Source: an uncultured Lachnospiraceae bacterium
Lineage (GTDB): Bacteria; Bacillota; Clostridia; Lachnospirales; Lachnospiraceae
Assembly: GCA_947631075.1 (NCBI GenBank)
Contig: CANRJU010000146.1
Location: 1-6,800, forward strand
Length of the DNA stretch: 6,800 nucleotides
Direction: 5' to 3'
The notes below the pieces were generated by a model. It did no database searches, had not been told where the DNA came from, and was given only the letters and a program-made list of their open reading frames with translations. Positions 5,899 to 6,800 of the stretch are shown here, in pieces; the stretch's first letter is position 1; every line of letters begins with the position of its first letter. The position numbers and the translations under genes are program-made.

Positions 5899-6800
5899 CT
5901 ATAATTCCACCACGGTCACGCCGTAGCCGCCCTCGCCGTACTCGCCCATGCGGTAGCTTTTCACATGCTTACACTTTTTGCAGTAGTTCTGCACGGCGTT
6001 GCGCAGGGCGCCGGTCCCCATGCCGTGGATCACCGTGACCTGGTGGAGCCTGGCGAGGCAGGCGTCGTCGATATATTTGTCCAGGAGGCCCAGCGCCTCG
6101 TCCACGGTTTTCCCGATCAGGTTGATCTCCGGGGAAATGGTCATGGCCTTGGCCATTTTCATGTTTTTGCTGTGCGTGATGGAAGCCTCCTTCCTGGCGG
6201 CTTTCGTCTCCTGTTCCAGCAGCTCCAGATCTGTAACGGGAAGCTCGGAGCGCAGGATTCCCATCTGCACATAGCACATGCCCTTGCTGTTGGGCGGCGT
6301 GCTGACCGTGCCCTTTACGCCCATCGAGTGCACCATGACGATGTCGCCGACCTCCAGTTTGTCGGGAGTTTTGCCGGTTCTGCGCTTCGCGGGGGCAGAG
6401 ACGGCTTTGTTGCCTGTTTTCTCAAGTTCTTCCCTGAGAGCCGCCCGCTCCTTTTCCATTTCCTTTGTCATGCCGGAATCATTCATCCATTTGTTGTACT
6501 TGCGGATGGACTCGTCGGCGGTGTCCTTTGCTTTCTGGAGAATCTCCCGCGCCTCCTCGTTGGCCCGGCGCAGGATTTTTTCCTTTGCCTCGTCGATGCG
6601 CTCGTTTTTGGCGGCGAGCTTTTCCTTGTAGTGCTCGGCCTCCTCCCGGAAGCGCTTTGCCTTTTCGCGCTCCTGCTCCGCCTCCACGCGGGCCTGCTCC
6701 AGACCGGTCACCACGTCCTCAAAGCTCTTGGCGTCGCTGTCGATCAGCCGCCCGGCCGCCTCGATAATGCTCTTTGGCAGCCCCAGCTTGCCGGAGATGG
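5899..6800 (-). CDS. mutS2: Endonuclease MutS2, C-terminal 299 residues (5' end beyond window)
   Basis: MutS2 is a MutS-related ATPase without mismatch-repair activity; in Bacillus it helps rescue collided ribosomes, and in other bacteria it has been linked to suppression of recombination. The frame is open to the right edge, so the GTG at 6714 is internal. The first visible residues, ISGKLGLPKSIIEAAGRLID, are the typical end of the MutS ATPase domain. Counting from there: a long charged coiled coil (about 29-130, rich in Glu, Lys, Ala, Arg); a KOW-type beta barrel at about 148-195 (LEVGDIVMVHSMGVKGTV); and a C-terminal Smr domain at about 223-299 with VIHGMGTGALR and GEGGYGVTVVEL. The full family length is about 790 residues, so some 490 N-terminal residues lie outside. 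Oddity: the Smr entry motif, LDLRG in Bacillus subtilis, reads INLIGK here. The gene heads a likely mutS2-regulator-kinase unit. Confidence 0.93.
   Translation of the reverse strand, partial: ISGKLGLPKSIIEAAGRLIDSDAKSFEDVVTGLEQARVEAEQEREKAKRFREEAEHYKEKLAAKNERIDEAKEKILRRANEEAREILQKAKDTADESIRKYNKWMNDSGMTKEMEKERAALREELEKTGNKAVSAPAKRRTGKTPDKLEVGDIVMVHSMGVKGTVSTPPNSKGMCYVQMGILRSELPVTDLELLEQETKAARKEASITHSKNMKMAKAMTISPEINLIGKTVDEALGLLDKYIDDACLARLHQVTVIHGMGTGALRNAVQNYCKKCKHVKSYRMGEYGEGGYGVTVVEL

Noticed and set aside
6712..6714. GTG at 6714 as the start of a small stand-alone Smr/KOW protein
   Set aside because: The frame continues to the window edge with the conserved end of the MutS ATPase domain, so it is the C-terminal part of MutS2.

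Overview
The window looks like a chromosomal segment from a low-to-mid GC Firmicute, most likely a Clostridia/Lachnospiraceae-type anaerobe. This is inferred from strong purine-rich ribosome binding sites, TTG use as a start, dense head-to-tail packing, an ECF sigma/anti-sigma pair of the clostridial single-membrane-pass type, and a Gram-positive MutS2. No BLAST or phylogenetic test was possible, so the family-level placement is an inference.

Left part, plus strand (1-1831): the C-terminal two thirds of a class I PLP-dependent aminotransferase enters from the left edge. A small stand-alone CheX-type protein follows, then trmL, the tRNA wobble-position 2'-O-methyltransferase. cheX and trmL are tightly coupled: the trmL Shine-Dalgarno lies inside the last codons of cheX, and trmL starts at a TTG 4 nt after the cheX stop. 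A possible housekeeping promoter overlaps the end of the aminotransferase gene. A long 18-bp-stem terminator closes this block.

Middle, plus strand (1883-3775): an AT-rich, A-tract-containing intergenic region carries a good match to an ECF-type promoter (TGCAAC, 17-nt spacer, CGTA). It is placed to give a very short leader for an ECF sigma factor gene. A 422-residue single-pass membrane protein, almost certainly the cognate anti-sigma factor, overlaps the sigma gene by 17 nt. Its large external part appears to contain two similar-looking modules joined by an acidic linker.

Right part, minus strand (6800-3750): the end of mutS2 (coiled coil, KOW, Smr domain), then an OmpR/PhoB-type response regulator, then a two-membrane-pass HAMP sensor histidine kinase. 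Their order and spacing (14 nt gap, then a 4-nt ATGA overlap) suggest one transcription unit. The kinase gene converges on the anti-sigma gene, and the two coding regions overlap by 26 bp with no intrinsic terminator visible between them.

The biological theme of the right two thirds is envelope sensing: two separate signalling systems, ECF sigma/anti-sigma and a two-component system, end on top of each other. No mobile element, CRISPR array, phage gene, rRNA or tRNA gene was seen. The most interesting points are the autoregulatory-looking ECF promoter on phased A/T tracts, the two-module anti-sigma ectodomain, the convergent overlap, the orphan CheX coupled to trmL, and the changed LDLR motif in the MutS2 Smr domain.
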